Origin: Opitutales bacterium
Lineage (GTDB): Bacteria > Verrucomicrobiota > Verrucomicrobiia > Opitutales > Oceanipulchritudinaceae
Assembly: GCA_007133065.1 (NCBI GenBank)
Contig: SLNJ01000024.1
Coordinates: 1 to 64,000 of the forward strand
Direction: 5' to 3'
Length of the DNA stretch: 64,000 bases
This document shows positions 9,019 to 18,022 of this stretch, in pieces; position 1 is the first letter of the stretch, and each line of letters opens with the position of its first letter. A program made the position numbers and the translations under genes. Under the pieces are notes generated by a model. It worked only from the letters and a program-made list of their open reading frames with translations. It ran no database searches and was not told the DNA's origin.

Positions 9019-10242
9019 TCACGCGAGTGCGCTGCGAATACGTTGAACTGCTTTGTTGACGTTGTCGCGGGAGTTGAATGCACTCAAGCGGATGTGCCCT
9101 TCCCCGCACGGGCCGAATCCGGCCCCCGGGGTGCATACGATCCCCGCCTCATTGAGGAGACGATCAAAGAAATCCCACGAGGATCCTTCGGCTTGGATCC
9201 AGATGTAGGGGGCGTTGTCACCGCCGACGCAGGAGAGCCCGAGATCGGAGACTGCGTCCCGGATGATCCGGGCGTTCTCCATGTAGAAACGGACCAGAGC
9301 TTGCGTCTGCTCCTGGCCTTCCGGGGTGTAGACCGCCGCGGCGGCGCGTTGGACCGGGTAGGAGACGCCGTTGAATTTGGTGGTATGGCGGCGGTTCCAG
9401 AGCGCGTGCAGCGATTGTCGACCGCCCCGTCCGTCGGAGGCGTAGAGGTCGCTTGGAACAACCGTCCACGCGCAGCGCGTGCCGGTGAAGCCGGCGCTCT
9501 TGGAAAAACTCCGAAATTCGATCGCCACCTCCCGAGCTCCCGGGATTTCGTATATGCTCCGCGGCAGGTCATCATTCTGAATGAACGCGCAGTAGGCGGC
9601 ATCAAAGAGGATGATGGCGCTCTGTTCGCGGGCGTAGTCCACCCATGCCTGCAGTTGTTTCGCGGTGGCGGTGGCCCCTGTCGGGTTGTTCGGGAAGCAG
9701 AGGTAGATCAGATCGACCGCCTCGCTCGGGAGCTCGGGAACATATCCATTCCCCGGGGTGGCCTCGAGGTAGACCAGGCCCTCGAAGCGTCCGTCCCGGT
9801 CCGGGCCGGTGCGGCCGGCCATCACATTCGTATCGACGTAAACCGGGTAGACCGGGTCTGGAATAGCCACGCGGATGTCCGTTGCGAATAGCTCCTGAAT
9901 ATTACCGGTGTCACACTTCGCCCCGTCGCTGACAAAGATCTCGTCGGCGCGTACCTCGGCCCCCCGGGCCTGGAATTCGTGCCGGGCAATGGCTTCGCGG
10001 AGAAACGGGTATCCCTGCTCGGGACCGTATCCGCGAAATGTCTCGCGCTCGCCCAGTTCGTCTACGGCGGCGTGCATTGCGTCGCGGCAGGCTTGCGGCA
10101 GCGGTTCGGTAACATCGCCGATACCAAGGCGGATTACCTCCTTGCCTGGGTTGGCCTCGGTGAAGTCGTTGACGCGTCGCGCGATATCCGCAAAGAGGTA
10201 ACTCGCGCGCAGTTTCAGGAAGTGGTCGTTGATTTGGATCAT
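9019..10242 (-). CDS. dapL: LL-diaminopimelate aminotransferase
   Basis: A 407-residue fold-type I PLP aminotransferase that converts tetrahydrodipicolinate directly to LL-diaminopimelate, bypassing the succinyl or acetyl intermediates of the DapC/D/E route. Typical DapL features are the N-terminal [14 protein letters not shown], the [12 protein letters not shown] segment, [18 protein letters not shown] (184-190), FDAAY with D214, and the PLP lysine K248 in [12 protein letters not shown]. The start is ATG 10240-10242; the frame is open a further 43 codons without similarity. The enzyme is typical of chlamydiae, Verrucomicrobiota, plants and some other bacteria, which supports the placement of this genome. 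It is divergent from panC. Confidence 0.95.
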   Translation of the reverse strand: MIQINDHFLKLRASYLFADIARRVNDFTEANPGKEVIRLGIGDVTEPLPQACRDAMHAAVDELGERETFRGYGPEQGYPFLREAIARHEFQARGAEVRADEIFVSDGAKCDTGNIQELFATDIRVAIPDPVYPVYVDTNVMAGRTGPDRDGRFEGLVYLEATPGNGYVPELPSEAVDLIYLCFPNNPTGATATAKQLQAWVDYAREQSAIILFDAAYCAFIQNDDLPRSIYEIPGAREVAIEFRSFSKSAGFTGTRCAWTVVPSDLYASDGRGGRQSLHALWNRRHTTKFNGVSYPVQRAAAAVYTPEGQEQTQALVRFYMENARIIRDAVSDLGLSCVGGDNAPYIWIQAEGSSWDFFDRLLNEAGIVCTPGAGFGPCGEGHIRLSAFNSRDNVNKAVQRIRSALA

Positions 10243-10370
10243 GAGAGGAATCGGGTGCCCATCCCGGCCATCCAAGGGTGGAGCTTCGAGGAAGGGGTCT
10301 TGTTCTATGCTTGTCTTCGTCGGTTTGGTTGAGGAGTCTTTCGACCTACTTTTGAGAGGAAGCGATTGCA

Positions 10371-11213
10371 ATGCAAATTCTGAAATCGGTCAAAGAGATG
10401 CAGGAGCATGCCCTGGAGCTGCGCCGCGAGGGCAAACGAGTCGCGTTCGTGCCGACGATGGGGTACCTGCACGCAGGGCACGAGAGCTTGATCGAGGAGG
10501 CGGCGCGCCGTGGAGACAGCGTGGTGGTTTCGATATTCGTCAACCCGACCCAATTTGGTCCGAGCGAGGACTTTCGGACCTATCCGCGCGATCTTGATCA
10601 CGACTTGGCGGTTTGCGAGCGAAACGGTGTGGACGTGGCGTTCGTTCCGGCCGCCGATGAGATGTATCCCTCGGATTACTCGACGTTTGTCGAGGAGGAG
10701 AGGCTTAGTGCGGGAATGTGCGGCGTATCACGACCAAGTATGTTTCGCGGGGTCTGCACGGTGTTGGTGCAACTCTTCAATATCGTGTTCCCCGATGTGG
10801 CGATCTTCGGTCAGAAGGATGCGCAGCAGGTGGCGGTCGTCCGCAAGATGGTGCGCGACCTGCATTTCAAGGTCGAGGTGGTGGCCTCGCCCACGATGCG
10901 CGAACAGGACGGGCTTGCGATGAGTTCGCGCAACAGCTATCTGAACGAATTCGAGCGCGGCGATGCCGCGCAGATCTACCAGGCGCTCCTCAAAGGAAAG
11001 GCGGTTCCGGACTCCGGTCAGCTGAGCGCCGACCGCGTATTGGCGGAGATCATGCACCACTTACGGCAATACCGGCGATTGCGCGTCATCTATGTCCATG
11101 TCGTCGACAAGGATACGCTGGAACCGCTCCGCGAGGTCAAACCGGGCAAAACGCTCGTGGCGACGGCGGTATGGTGTGACGAGGTGCGACTGATCGACAA
11201 CATTGAGTTGTAA
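10371..11213 (+). CDS. panC: Pantothenate synthetase (pantoate--beta-alanine ligase)
   Basis: A 280-residue enzyme that joins pantoate and beta-alanine with ATP cleavage to AMP, giving the coenzyme A precursor pantothenate. The HIGH-type nucleotide motif is [10 protein letters not shown] (28-37). [14 protein letters not shown], the FGQKDAQQ segment and MSSRNSYL (in place of KMSKS) follow in the expected order. A GAGAGGA Shine-Dalgarno lies about ten bases before the ATG. It is divergent from dapL across a 128-base spacer that should hold both promoters, and is followed by nadB after 11 bases, indicating an operon. panB and panD are not in the window. Confidence 0.96.
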   Translation: MQILKSVKEMQEHALELRREGKRVAFVPTMGYLHAGHESLIEEAARRGDSVVVSIFVNPTQFGPSEDFRTYPRDLDHDLAVCERNGVDVAFVPAADEMYPSDYSTFVEEERLSAGMCGVSRPSMFRGVCTVLVQLFNIVFPDVAIFGQKDAQQVAVVRKMVRDLHFKVEVVASPTMREQDGLAMSSRNSYLNEFERGDAAQIYQALLKGKAVPDSGQLSADRVLAEIMHHLRQYRRLRVIYVHVVDKDTLEPLREVKPGKTLVATAVWCDEVRLIDNIEL

Positions 11214-11224
11214 CACGACCCGCA

Positions 11225-12823
11225 ATGGAGCGATTTGATATTATTGTCGTCGGCAGCGGGATCGCCGGTCTCTCCTTTTCCTTGAAAGCGGCTGAACGCG
11301 GCTGCCGGGTGGCAATTCTGACCAAGAAAAACCAGGCCGAGTCGAACACCAACTATGCTCAGGGAGGAATCGCCTGTGTGTTCTCGAGCGGCGATGATTT
11401 CGAACTGCACGTGCGCGATACCCTGAAGGCGGGCGACGGTCTCTGCCAGGAGTCGGTGGTGCGCTGTATCATCGAGGAGGGCCCGGAGCGGGTCGAGGAG
11501 TTGATTCGCCTTGGGGTGGCGTTTTCCCAGCTGGAGGATGGCCGGGTTTCCCTGCACCGCGAAGGGGGCCACTCGAAACGGCGCATCTTGCATGTCCAGG
11601 ATTTGACGGGTCGCGCGATCGAGCAGGCGTTGTTGCACGCGGTGGCGGAGAGCCCGCAAATCACGATGTTCGAGCACCACTTGGCGATCGATCTGATCAC
11701 CAGTCACAAGATTGGACGATTCGCAGCCGAACAGAACCGCGTGCTCGGGCTCTACGCTCTGGACGTACGAACCGAGGAGGTGAAAACCTATTCCGCTCCG
11801 GTTGTCTTTCTTGCCGCGGGCGGAGTGGGGCATGTGTACCTGTACACGACCAATCCGAGTATTGCGACCGGTGATGGTATTGCCATGTCGTGGCGTGCGG
11901 GGGCGGAGATTCGAAACATGGAGTTCATCCAGTTTCATCCGACGGCGCTCTATTCAAAAACTGAGGAACGGTTTCTCATTTCCGAAGCGGTCCGCGGCGA
12001 GGGTGCCGTGCTCCGCAATACCGCCGGAGAGCCGTTTATGCAGCGCTACCACCCCTCGGCTGACCTGGCGCCGCGCGACGTGGTCGCCCGGGCGATTGAT
12101 GCCGAGATGAAGCGGTCCGGTGCAACCCACCTGTGGCTGGATATCTCCGGCCGCGATCGTGATGAATTGCGTGAGAAGTTCCCGAGTATCTTCGCGGCCT
12201 GTGAACGGCAGGGGATCGATATTTCCCGGGACAGGATCCCGGTGGTGCCTGCCGCGCATTACCTCTGCGGAGGTGTCGCGGCGAATGTCGATGCGGAGAC
12301 GAACCTGCCGGGACTGTACGCTGCGGGCGAAGTCGCGTGCACCGGGCTACACGGGGCGAACCGGCTTGCGAGCAACTCCCTGCTCGAGGCGGTCGTGGTT
12401 GCACACCGTGCCGCAAGAGCGGTCACCGGGTACTTGAGCAACGACTATCCGGACGTTCCCGCACTGCCCGAGTGGGTCGACGGGGATGTTCGCAACTCCG
12501 ATGAACGGGTCGTTCTGAGTCATAACTGGGATGAATTGAAGCGGACGATGTGGGACTACGTTGGAATCGTTCGCACGACCAAACGTCTGGAGCGCGCGTG
12601 TACCCGGATCGAGCGGCTGCGCCAGGAAATCCACGACTATTACTGGAATTTCAAGGTTGAGCCAACCCTCCTCGAGTTGCGCAACCTCATCGAGGTTGCC
12701 GCCCTGATTGTCGAATGCGCGCTGCAGCGCCGGGAAAGCCGCGGTCTGCACTATACCCTCGACTACCCGGAGAAGAGGGGCAAGCTAGAGGACACGAGGG
12801 TCGTGCAGGGACACGACGCGTGA
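11225..12823 (+). CDS. nadB: L-aspartate oxidase
   Basis: A 532-residue flavoprotein that oxidises L-aspartate to iminoaspartate, the first step of de novo NAD synthesis. The dinucleotide-binding loop VVGSGIAG is at residues 8-15. SNTNYAQGGIA, the substrate-loop HREGGHSKRRIL, MEFIQFHPTAL, and AAHYLCGGV with GEVACTGLHGANRLASNSLLE are characteristic of NadB and distinguish it from fumarate reductase and succinate dehydrogenase flavoproteins. The C-terminal helical domain is complete. It sits 11 bases after panC, so the NAD and CoA precursor genes are likely co-transcribed. nadA and nadC are not in the window. Confidence 0.95.
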   Translation: MERFDIIVVGSGIAGLSFSLKAAERGCRVAILTKKNQAESNTNYAQGGIACVFSSGDDFELHVRDTLKAGDGLCQESVVRCIIEEGPERVEELIRLGVAFSQLEDGRVSLHREGGHSKRRILHVQDLTGRAIEQALLHAVAESPQITMFEHHLAIDLITSHKIGRFAAEQNRVLGLYALDVRTEEVKTYSAPVVFLAAGGVGHVYLYTTNPSIATGDGIAMSWRAGAEIRNMEFIQFHPTALYSKTEERFLISEAVRGEGAVLRNTAGEPFMQRYHPSADLAPRDVVARAIDAEMKRSGATHLWLDISGRDRDELREKFPSIFAACERQGIDISRDRIPVVPAAHYLCGGVAANVDAETNLPGLYAAGEVACTGLHGANRLASNSLLEAVVVAHRAARAVTGYLSNDYPDVPALPEWVDGDVRNSDERVVLSHNWDELKRTMWDYVGIVRTTKRLERACTRIERLRQEIHDYYWNFKVEPTLLELRNLIEVAALIVECALQRRESRGLHYTLDYPEKRGKLEDTRVVQGHDA

Positions 12824-12854
12824 TTGCCCGGAAGCGAAGCGAGCCGGGATCCGC

Positions 12855-13349
12855 TTATTCCATTTGCGGTGCGCGGCGTTCCTGACCCTCTCCGAGAGCC
12901 CTGGCGCCGGTTGTGAATCCTTCGAGCAGCTGCTGCGAGAGTACCACCGCGCCGAATGAGGCTGCGTAGCATAGGATCAATGCAAACAGCGCACCGCCCC
13001 AGGAGATCCCCATGAGTGCCTTCGCAAGGAGTACTCCGGCGATCAGGAATCCGGCGATGCCGATGGCGAAATATGCCGCACTCGGATTCCCTGTGCCGGC
13101 AAGCTCCTGCTGCAGGTAGATCTCGCCTGCTGCCGCGCAAACGAGGAAGACCCCGAGGGCGAGGACCATCCCTGCGAAGAAAGGCAGCATTCCCCGGCGG
13201 GATTTGAACAGAAGCCCTGAAATGATGCCACTGAACAACAGCAGAGCGAAGAATCCAATTGCGCTGAGTAGCATCAGCTGCGAGGGCGTTGGATCTCCGA
13301 TGAAAAGCGCACTCCAATACCGGCCGGCAACGTCCCAGAATTCTTTCAT
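12855..13349 (-). CDS. Hypothetical four-helix membrane protein
   Basis: A 164-residue protein I do not recognise. It has four likely transmembrane helices at about 24-48, 55-75, 91-113 and 116-138, a basic KSRRG turn after the first pair suggesting a cytoplasmic loop, and a charged C-terminal tail rich in Arg, Glu and Gln. No catalytic motif is visible. It converges with nadB (31 bases between stops) and is divergent from the IMPase-family gene across 171 bases. The helix pattern and clean reading frame support a real gene, but no function can be named. Confidence 0.7.
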   Translation of the reverse strand: MKEFWDVAGRYWSALFIGDPTPSQLMLLSAIGFFALLLFSGIISGLLFKSRRGMLPFFAGMVLALGVFLVCAAAGEIYLQQELAGTGNPSAAYFAIGIAGFLIAGVLLAKALMGISWGGALFALILCYAASFGAVVLSQQLLEGFTTGARALGEGQERRAPQME

Positions 13350-13520
13350 ATGACATCATATCGTATCCAACAAGTGTTTGATGATCAACTGGAAATACAT
13401 GAGGTTCACACCCCGGTTTCAACCTGACTATAACGGTATGCCATCCGGGGTGTAGGCCCCGGGAGTGCGATTTCCGCCGTTGCATTTAGCGGTAGTGGCG
13501 TTCACGCTCCGCAGGCAAAC

Positions 13521-14285
13521 ATGCATGAACTACACAAGACGCGCGAGTTGGCCGAGAGCGTGGCGGTCGACGCTGGCAAGCGACTCCGCGATGCCGGGCG
13601 CGACTATCGCGACATCCGGGCGCAAAACGAGCACGACGTAAAACTCCGCGCCGACACAGAGTCGGAGGCGTTCATCCGCGATGCGCTCAAGGCCGGTTCG
13701 GAGCATGCGTTGATCGGCGAGGAGGAGGGCGGCAGCGCCGGGATGCTTGATGGGGACGAGTACTACTGGGTGGTGGACCCGCTCGACGGAACTGCGAACT
13801 ACCAGCGGAGGATTCCACTCTCTTGCGTAAGCATAGGCCTCCTCCGTGGGCGGACACCCGTGCTCGGGGTCGTCTACGATTTCCACGCGGAGGCGTTGTT
13901 CTCCGGGTTGGTGGCTGCGGACTGCCGGCTGAACGGAGCGCCCTTGCACCCGTCATGGGCGCAATCCCGGGAGGAGGCGGTGCTCTACACGGGGTTTCCC
14001 CATGGAGGGGACTTCTCGGAGGAGGCACTCCGGAAATTTCTGCTGAAGGTGCGCACCTACCGGAAAATACGATCGCTGGGGAGCGCGGCGCTGGGGCTTG
14101 CGTGGGTGGCGGCCGGCCGGTTTGACGCATATTACGAGGAAGCGGTTCGGCTATGGGATGTTGCCGCCGGTCTCGCCCTCGTGCAGAGTGCGGGCGGTGT
14201 CGTGCGGCTCGATCCCGCGCACGATAGCGGATTCCTTGCCTTCAACGTCTCGGCGGGTGGGCGTCAGGAACTGCTCGTCGAGTAG
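13521..14285 (+). CDS. Inositol monophosphatase-family phosphatase
   Basis: A 254-residue lithium-sensitive-type Mg-dependent phosphatase of the IMPase/SuhB/CysQ superfamily. The metal and catalytic residues are present: GEEEG with E67-E68, WVVDPLDGTANY with D86 and D89, and LWDVAAG with D213. Preferred substrates in the family include inositol phosphates, histidinol phosphate, fructose 1,6-bisphosphate and 3'-phosphoadenosine 5'-phosphate. The motifs do not separate these. A histidinol-phosphatase role is possible because this genome has his genes, but they are almost 50 kb away. The gene stands alone, flanked by a divergent promoter region and a 305-base convergent gap. Confidence 0.9.
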   Translation: MHELHKTRELAESVAVDAGKRLRDAGRDYRDIRAQNEHDVKLRADTESEAFIRDALKAGSEHALIGEEEGGSAGMLDGDEYYWVVDPLDGTANYQRRIPLSCVSIGLLRGRTPVLGVVYDFHAEALFSGLVAADCRLNGAPLHPSWAQSREEAVLYTGFPHGGDFSEEALRKFLLKVRTYRKIRSLGSAALGLAWVAAGRFDAYYEEAVRLWDVAAGLALVQSAGGVVRLDPAHDSGFLAFNVSAGGRQELLVE

Positions 14286-14590
14286 AGGGGGCACCGTTGT
14301 CGGGCCAGGCCTCCGCGGCGCCTGCGGTGTGACATTCAGGAGTGCTCCAGACCGGTCATTCCGCAGGACGTAGCGCGGCAGCTGATCCCGTCTTGAGGCG
14401 CAATCGAGCCCGCTGGGAACCCCGCAGACGCAGCTTCCGACTCAAGGCTGGACGACATCCCCGGATGCCATCCTCGGATGTAGTCCCGCGTATACGGCGG
14501 GCAAAGGCATACTTCGCCGGCCCCTTTGTGCAGGCGCAGCGCACGACCCGTATTACGCACGATCCAGCGTACACCCGGCGGTGGCGCTGT
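14286..14590. other. 305-base convergent intergenic region
   Basis: This stretch lies between the ends of the IMPase-family gene and asnS. I see no protein-like frame, tRNA fold or T-tailed terminator. The only structure I noticed is the pair of 12-bp dyads annotated separately at 14456-14480. Confidence 0.5.
14456..14480. repeat. Tandem 12-bp dyad CATCC-N2-GGATG
   Basis: Two consecutive copies of CATCC-NN-GGATG, at 14456-14467 and 14469-14480, are separated by a single base and differ only in the middle dinucleotide (CC versus TC). Each copy is an inverted repeat with 5-bp arms. The arrangement resembles a double protein-binding site, but the location between two converging gene ends does not suit a promoter operator. 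Confidence 0.35.
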
Positions 14591-15988
14591 TCAAAAGGAC
14601 GCGTTGCCGGGAGTTCTTGGAAAGGGGATGACGTCGCGTATGTTGGGAATGCCGGAGAGGAACATGAGCATGCGTTCAAAGCCCATGCCGAATCCGCTGT
14701 GGGGAACGGATCCGTACCGGCGCAGATCGAGAAACCACTCGTATTGTTCGCGCGGGAGCGCGTGGGCGTCGAGAGCGTCTTCGAGCCGGCCGAGTCGCTC
14801 CTCACGCTGACTGCCGCCGATAAACTCTCCGACCCCGGGGACGAGGACGTCCATCGCTGCGACGGTACGCCCGTCCTCGTTCTGGCGCATGTAGAACGGC
14901 TTGATGCTTCTTGGATAGTCGTAGACCGCGAGCGGGCCTTTCACGTATTCGTCGGCAAGGTACCGTTCGTGTTCGGTCTGCAGGGGCTCTCCAAATGCGA
15001 CGGGAAACTCGAACGATCTGCCGCTCTTTGCGAGGATCTTGAGCGCTTCCTCGTAGGTGATTCGTTCGAAACGCTGCGAGAGGAGGGTTTCGAGCCTATT
15101 TCGCAGAGATTTGTCGACGAACCGGTTGAACAGATCGATCTCGGAGGCGCAGTGTTCGAGAGTATCGTGGATCAGGGCGTGGGTGAACTCCTCGACGAGG
15201 TCCATGTTTCCGTGAATATCGCAGAAGGACATTTCAGGCTCGACCATCCAGAATTCGCTGGCGTGGCGCCACGTGTTCGAGTTTTCCGCCCGAAAGGTCG
15301 GGCCGAACGTGTATACATTCGAGAACGCGGCGCTGAAGACCTCCGCTTCGAGCTGGCCGCTGACCGTGAGGTAGGTGGGTACGCCGAAGAAATCCTCGGA
15401 GAAATCCGGATGACCCTCCGGCGTCCGCGGCGCGTTGAGCAGGTCGAGCGTGGTGACCCGGAACAACTCGCCGGCTCCTTCGCAGTCGTTCGCCGTGATG
15501 ATCGGCGTCTGAACGTAAACGAAGCGGCGATCTTGGAAGAACGTGTGGATGGCGTGTGCAAGGCGGCTGCGCAGGCGGAATATGCAGCCGAAGAGATTCG
15601 ACCGCGGGCGCAGATGTGCGATCTCCCTGAGGAACTCGCGGCTATGCCCTTTCTTCTGGAGCGGGTAGGAGGCATCTGCGTTGCCGTGCAACACAATCGC
15701 TTCGGCGATCACCTCCCACTGTTGTCCCTTGCCTTTGGAGGGTTCGAGGCGCCCGTTCACGCTGACCGCGGCGCCGGTGGAGATGGCTTTGACCACGGTT
15801 TCATACTCGGGTAGGGCCGAGTCTGCGATTGCCTGAAGGTTTTCGAGGCACGTGCCGTCATTGATCTCAATAAATGAAAACCCTTTCGCATCGCGCCGCG
15901 TGCGGACCCAGCCCTGAATAAGGATGCGGTCCAGCGGCTCGGTGCGTGCGAGGGCGTCGCGAACATAGGTGCGGGGAGGTGGCTCCAT
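14591..15988 (-). CDS. asnS: Asparaginyl-tRNA synthetase
   Basis: A 465-residue class IIb aminoacyl-tRNA synthetase. An N-terminal OB-fold anticodon domain ([22 protein letters not shown]) leads into the class II core. [24 protein letters not shown] is motif 2, and [15 protein letters not shown] near the end is motif 3. The [20 protein letters not shown] segment is characteristic of AsnRS and separates it from AspRS. The start at ATG 15986-15988 matches family N-termini; the frame is open 75 codons further upstream without similarity. It is divergent from the FG-GAP gene and converges with the IMPase-family gene. Confidence 0.96.
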   Translation of the reverse strand: MEPPPRTYVRDALARTEPLDRILIQGWVRTRRDAKGFSFIEINDGTCLENLQAIADSALPEYETVVKAISTGAAVSVNGRLEPSKGKGQQWEVIAEAIVLHGNADASYPLQKKGHSREFLREIAHLRPRSNLFGCIFRLRSRLAHAIHTFFQDRRFVYVQTPIITANDCEGAGELFRVTTLDLLNAPRTPEGHPDFSEDFFGVPTYLTVSGQLEAEVFSAAFSNVYTFGPTFRAENSNTWRHASEFWMVEPEMSFCDIHGNMDLVEEFTHALIHDTLEHCASEIDLFNRFVDKSLRNRLETLLSQRFERITYEEALKILAKSGRSFEFPVAFGEPLQTEHERYLADEYVKGPLAVYDYPRSIKPFYMRQNEDGRTVAAMDVLVPGVGEFIGGSQREERLGRLEDALDAHALPREQYEWFLDLRRYGSVPHSGFGMGFERMLMFLSGIPNIRDVIPFPRTPGNASF

Positions 15989-16173
15989 AGGAAGCAATCT
16001 GGTCGGCCCATGCGCCGTCTGGCAATCCCAAAGGCCGCACAGCTCGCGTCCCGGTTGTCCCACCGATGCAATCGCCGTTTTCACATGGTCGCTCCGCGCT
16101 GCTCGAATCCACTTGCCACCCTCGATGGTGTCCACTCTCCTGCGTGCGCGAAAACCTCTCAACAGGAATGACG

Positions 16174-17313
16174 ATGACCACGATCCACACGACAGACTTT
16201 GAACACTTCTCAAGCGTGAAGCTCGATCTGCCGACGCCGCCGATCAGCCAAATGCAGACCTTTGCACTGGCTTGTGACATAGACGCGGACGGCAGCGATG
16301 AATTCATCCTGGGAGGACGCCAGGATGCTCCGTTGCTTGTATGGTACAACCGGACGGGAGACGATTGGCAAACGTATCTGATCGAGGATGATCCATCGGT
16401 TCGTATTGAAGCGGGCGGCGCGTTTCATGATATCGACGGGGACGGGTATCCCGATCTGGTCGCCGGGGGTGATTTCAAAGGGGACGGCCTGTACTGGTGG
16501 AAGAATCCCGCCCCTCCCTACGATCGCAAGCGCCCCTGGAAACGCCATGTGATCAAGAGCGGAGGAGGAACGCAATTCCACGACCAGATTTTTGGCGATT
16601 TCGACGGGGATGGGAAAGCGGAACTCGTCTTCTGGAATCAGGGGGAGCGCATGCTGTTTCACGCTCCGATTCCCTCCGATCCGGCGCGCGAACCGTGGGA
16701 TTACCGCGCGATTTTTGATGACAGCGGAGATCATTTCAAGCGTGAGGGGCTTGCCAAGGGCGATATCGACGGTGACGGCGTCGATGAATTGCTGGCCGGC
16801 GGCCTCTGGTTTAAATATGAAGGCGATGGGAAATTTACGCCGTACGCGATCGACGACACAGTATTCGACCCACGGATTCTGGCGGCCGATTTCAACGGCG
16901 ATGGCCGGCTGGAAGTGGTGATGCTTCCGGCCGATCACACCGGGCGACTCAAGATCTACACATGCACAGGGGATCCGAAAGATCACAGTTCGTGGAAGTC
17001 CCGTGAGTTGCTCGACGAGGATGTCGATCACGGGCATTCGCTGCAGGCAGCGGATTTCAACGGAAACGGTCACCTCGATATACTCTGTGCCGAGATGCGC
17101 CAATGGGGGCCGCAGGACAACAATCCGAACTCCTCGATGTGGATCCTCTACGGCGACGGAAAGGGTAATTTCAAGCCGGTAGAGATCGCATCAGGATTTG
17201 GGGTACACGAGGCCAAGGTCGGCAATTTCGCCGGTAACGGAAAGGCCGATATCGTGACCAAGCCGTACATCTGGCAGAGCAACCGAATCGACCTCTGGAT
17301 AAACCGCCACTGA
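16174..17313 (+). CDS. FG-GAP/VCBS repeat beta-propeller protein
   Basis: A roughly 379-residue protein built of about seven repeats with Asp-rich calcium-loop cores: DIDADGSDEF, DIDGDGYPDL, DFDGDGKAEL, DIDGDGVDEL, DFNGDGRLEV, DFNGNGHLDI and NFAGNGKADI. This fits a seven-bladed integrin-alpha-like propeller. Such domains usually bind carbohydrate or protein ligands and are mostly secreted, yet no signal peptide is visible here. ATG 16174 is preferred over ATG 16168 because AGGA sits six bases upstream. Lyase-type genes follow directly, so a polysaccharide-related role is likely. The last blade has a homologous broken copy at 4449-4757. Confidence 0.88.
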   Translation: MTTIHTTDFEHFSSVKLDLPTPPISQMQTFALACDIDADGSDEFILGGRQDAPLLVWYNRTGDDWQTYLIEDDPSVRIEAGGAFHDIDGDGYPDLVAGGDFKGDGLYWWKNPAPPYDRKRPWKRHVIKSGGGTQFHDQIFGDFDGDGKAELVFWNQGERMLFHAPIPSDPAREPWDYRAIFDDSGDHFKREGLAKGDIDGDGVDELLAGGLWFKYEGDGKFTPYAIDDTVFDPRILAADFNGDGRLEVVMLPADHTGRLKIYTCTGDPKDHSSWKSRELLDEDVDHGHSLQAADFNGNGHLDILCAEMRQWGPQDNNPNSSMWILYGDGKGNFKPVEIASGFGVHEAKVGNFAGNGKADIVTKPYIWQSNRIDLWINRH

Positions 17314-17326
17314 GAACCACGGCCAC

Positions 17327-18010
17327 ATGGATATCGGATCGTTCGTTCTCGACGCGAAGGGTGTCCGTTGGGCCATCGACCTCGGAGCGCAATCCTACAG
17401 ATCTTTGGAGCGCCGGGGCATGGGGATCTGGGACATGCGACAGGAATCCGAGCGTTGGAGTGTGTTCCGCCTGAACACGCACAGCCACAACACGCTTTTG
17501 GTGGACGAGGAGCAGCAGTTGGTCGAGGGATTCGCGCCGATCATCTCGTTTTCTCAGAATCCGGATTCCGCCCACACGGTTGTGGATATGACGGAAGTCT
17601 ACGCCGATGTGATCGATCGCGCGTTGCGCGGGGCGCGGTTCTTTCCGGGTGAATCGGTGCTGTTGCACGACGAGATCACCGGGCTTGGCCTCGGCCAACG
17701 CATTCGATGGGTAATGATGACCCGGGCGGAAATCGAACTCGAGAGCGATCGTGCCATCCTTCGGCAGGAGGGCCAGACTCTGTATGCCCGGATTCTTGCG
17801 CCGGCGGATGCCGAGTTTGCGGTCGTGCAGACCGAACCGCCGCCAAACGAGTGGGACGCCCCCAACCCTGGAACACGGATGCTCGCACTCTTCGTCGACG
17901 GCTGCGACGACGCGTCGTCGCGGCACCTGCGAATACTCCTCTCGAAGGAGAAGCTTTCGGACGAGCGCGTTGGAGAATTGCGCAGTCTTGACTCGCCCGC
18001 CAACTGGTGA
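17327..18010 (+). pseudogene. 5'-truncated heparinase II/III-like gene copy
   Basis: The 227 codons match only the C-terminal beta-sandwich half (from residue 389 onward) of the intact heparinase II/III protein encoded just downstream. Roughly half the positions are identical, for example MDIGSFVLDAKGVRWA against MDVGSFVLDWKGVRWA, with shared SHNTL, RAILRQEG and LSDER. The alpha/alpha-barrel half is absent, and an in-frame TAA lies at 17300-17302. The copy begins inside the conserved NHGHM block, 13 bases after the FG-GAP stop codon, as if a deletion fused the two. The frame itself is intact and could be translated by reinitiation, but a catalytic enzyme is not expected. Confidence 0.8.
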
Positions 18011-18022
18011 ACCTTTTTCGGT

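Noticed and set aside
14342-15814. Long plus-strand open frame antisense to asnS
   Set aside because: asnS on the other strand has complete class II motifs; the plus-strand translation shows no recognisable domain.
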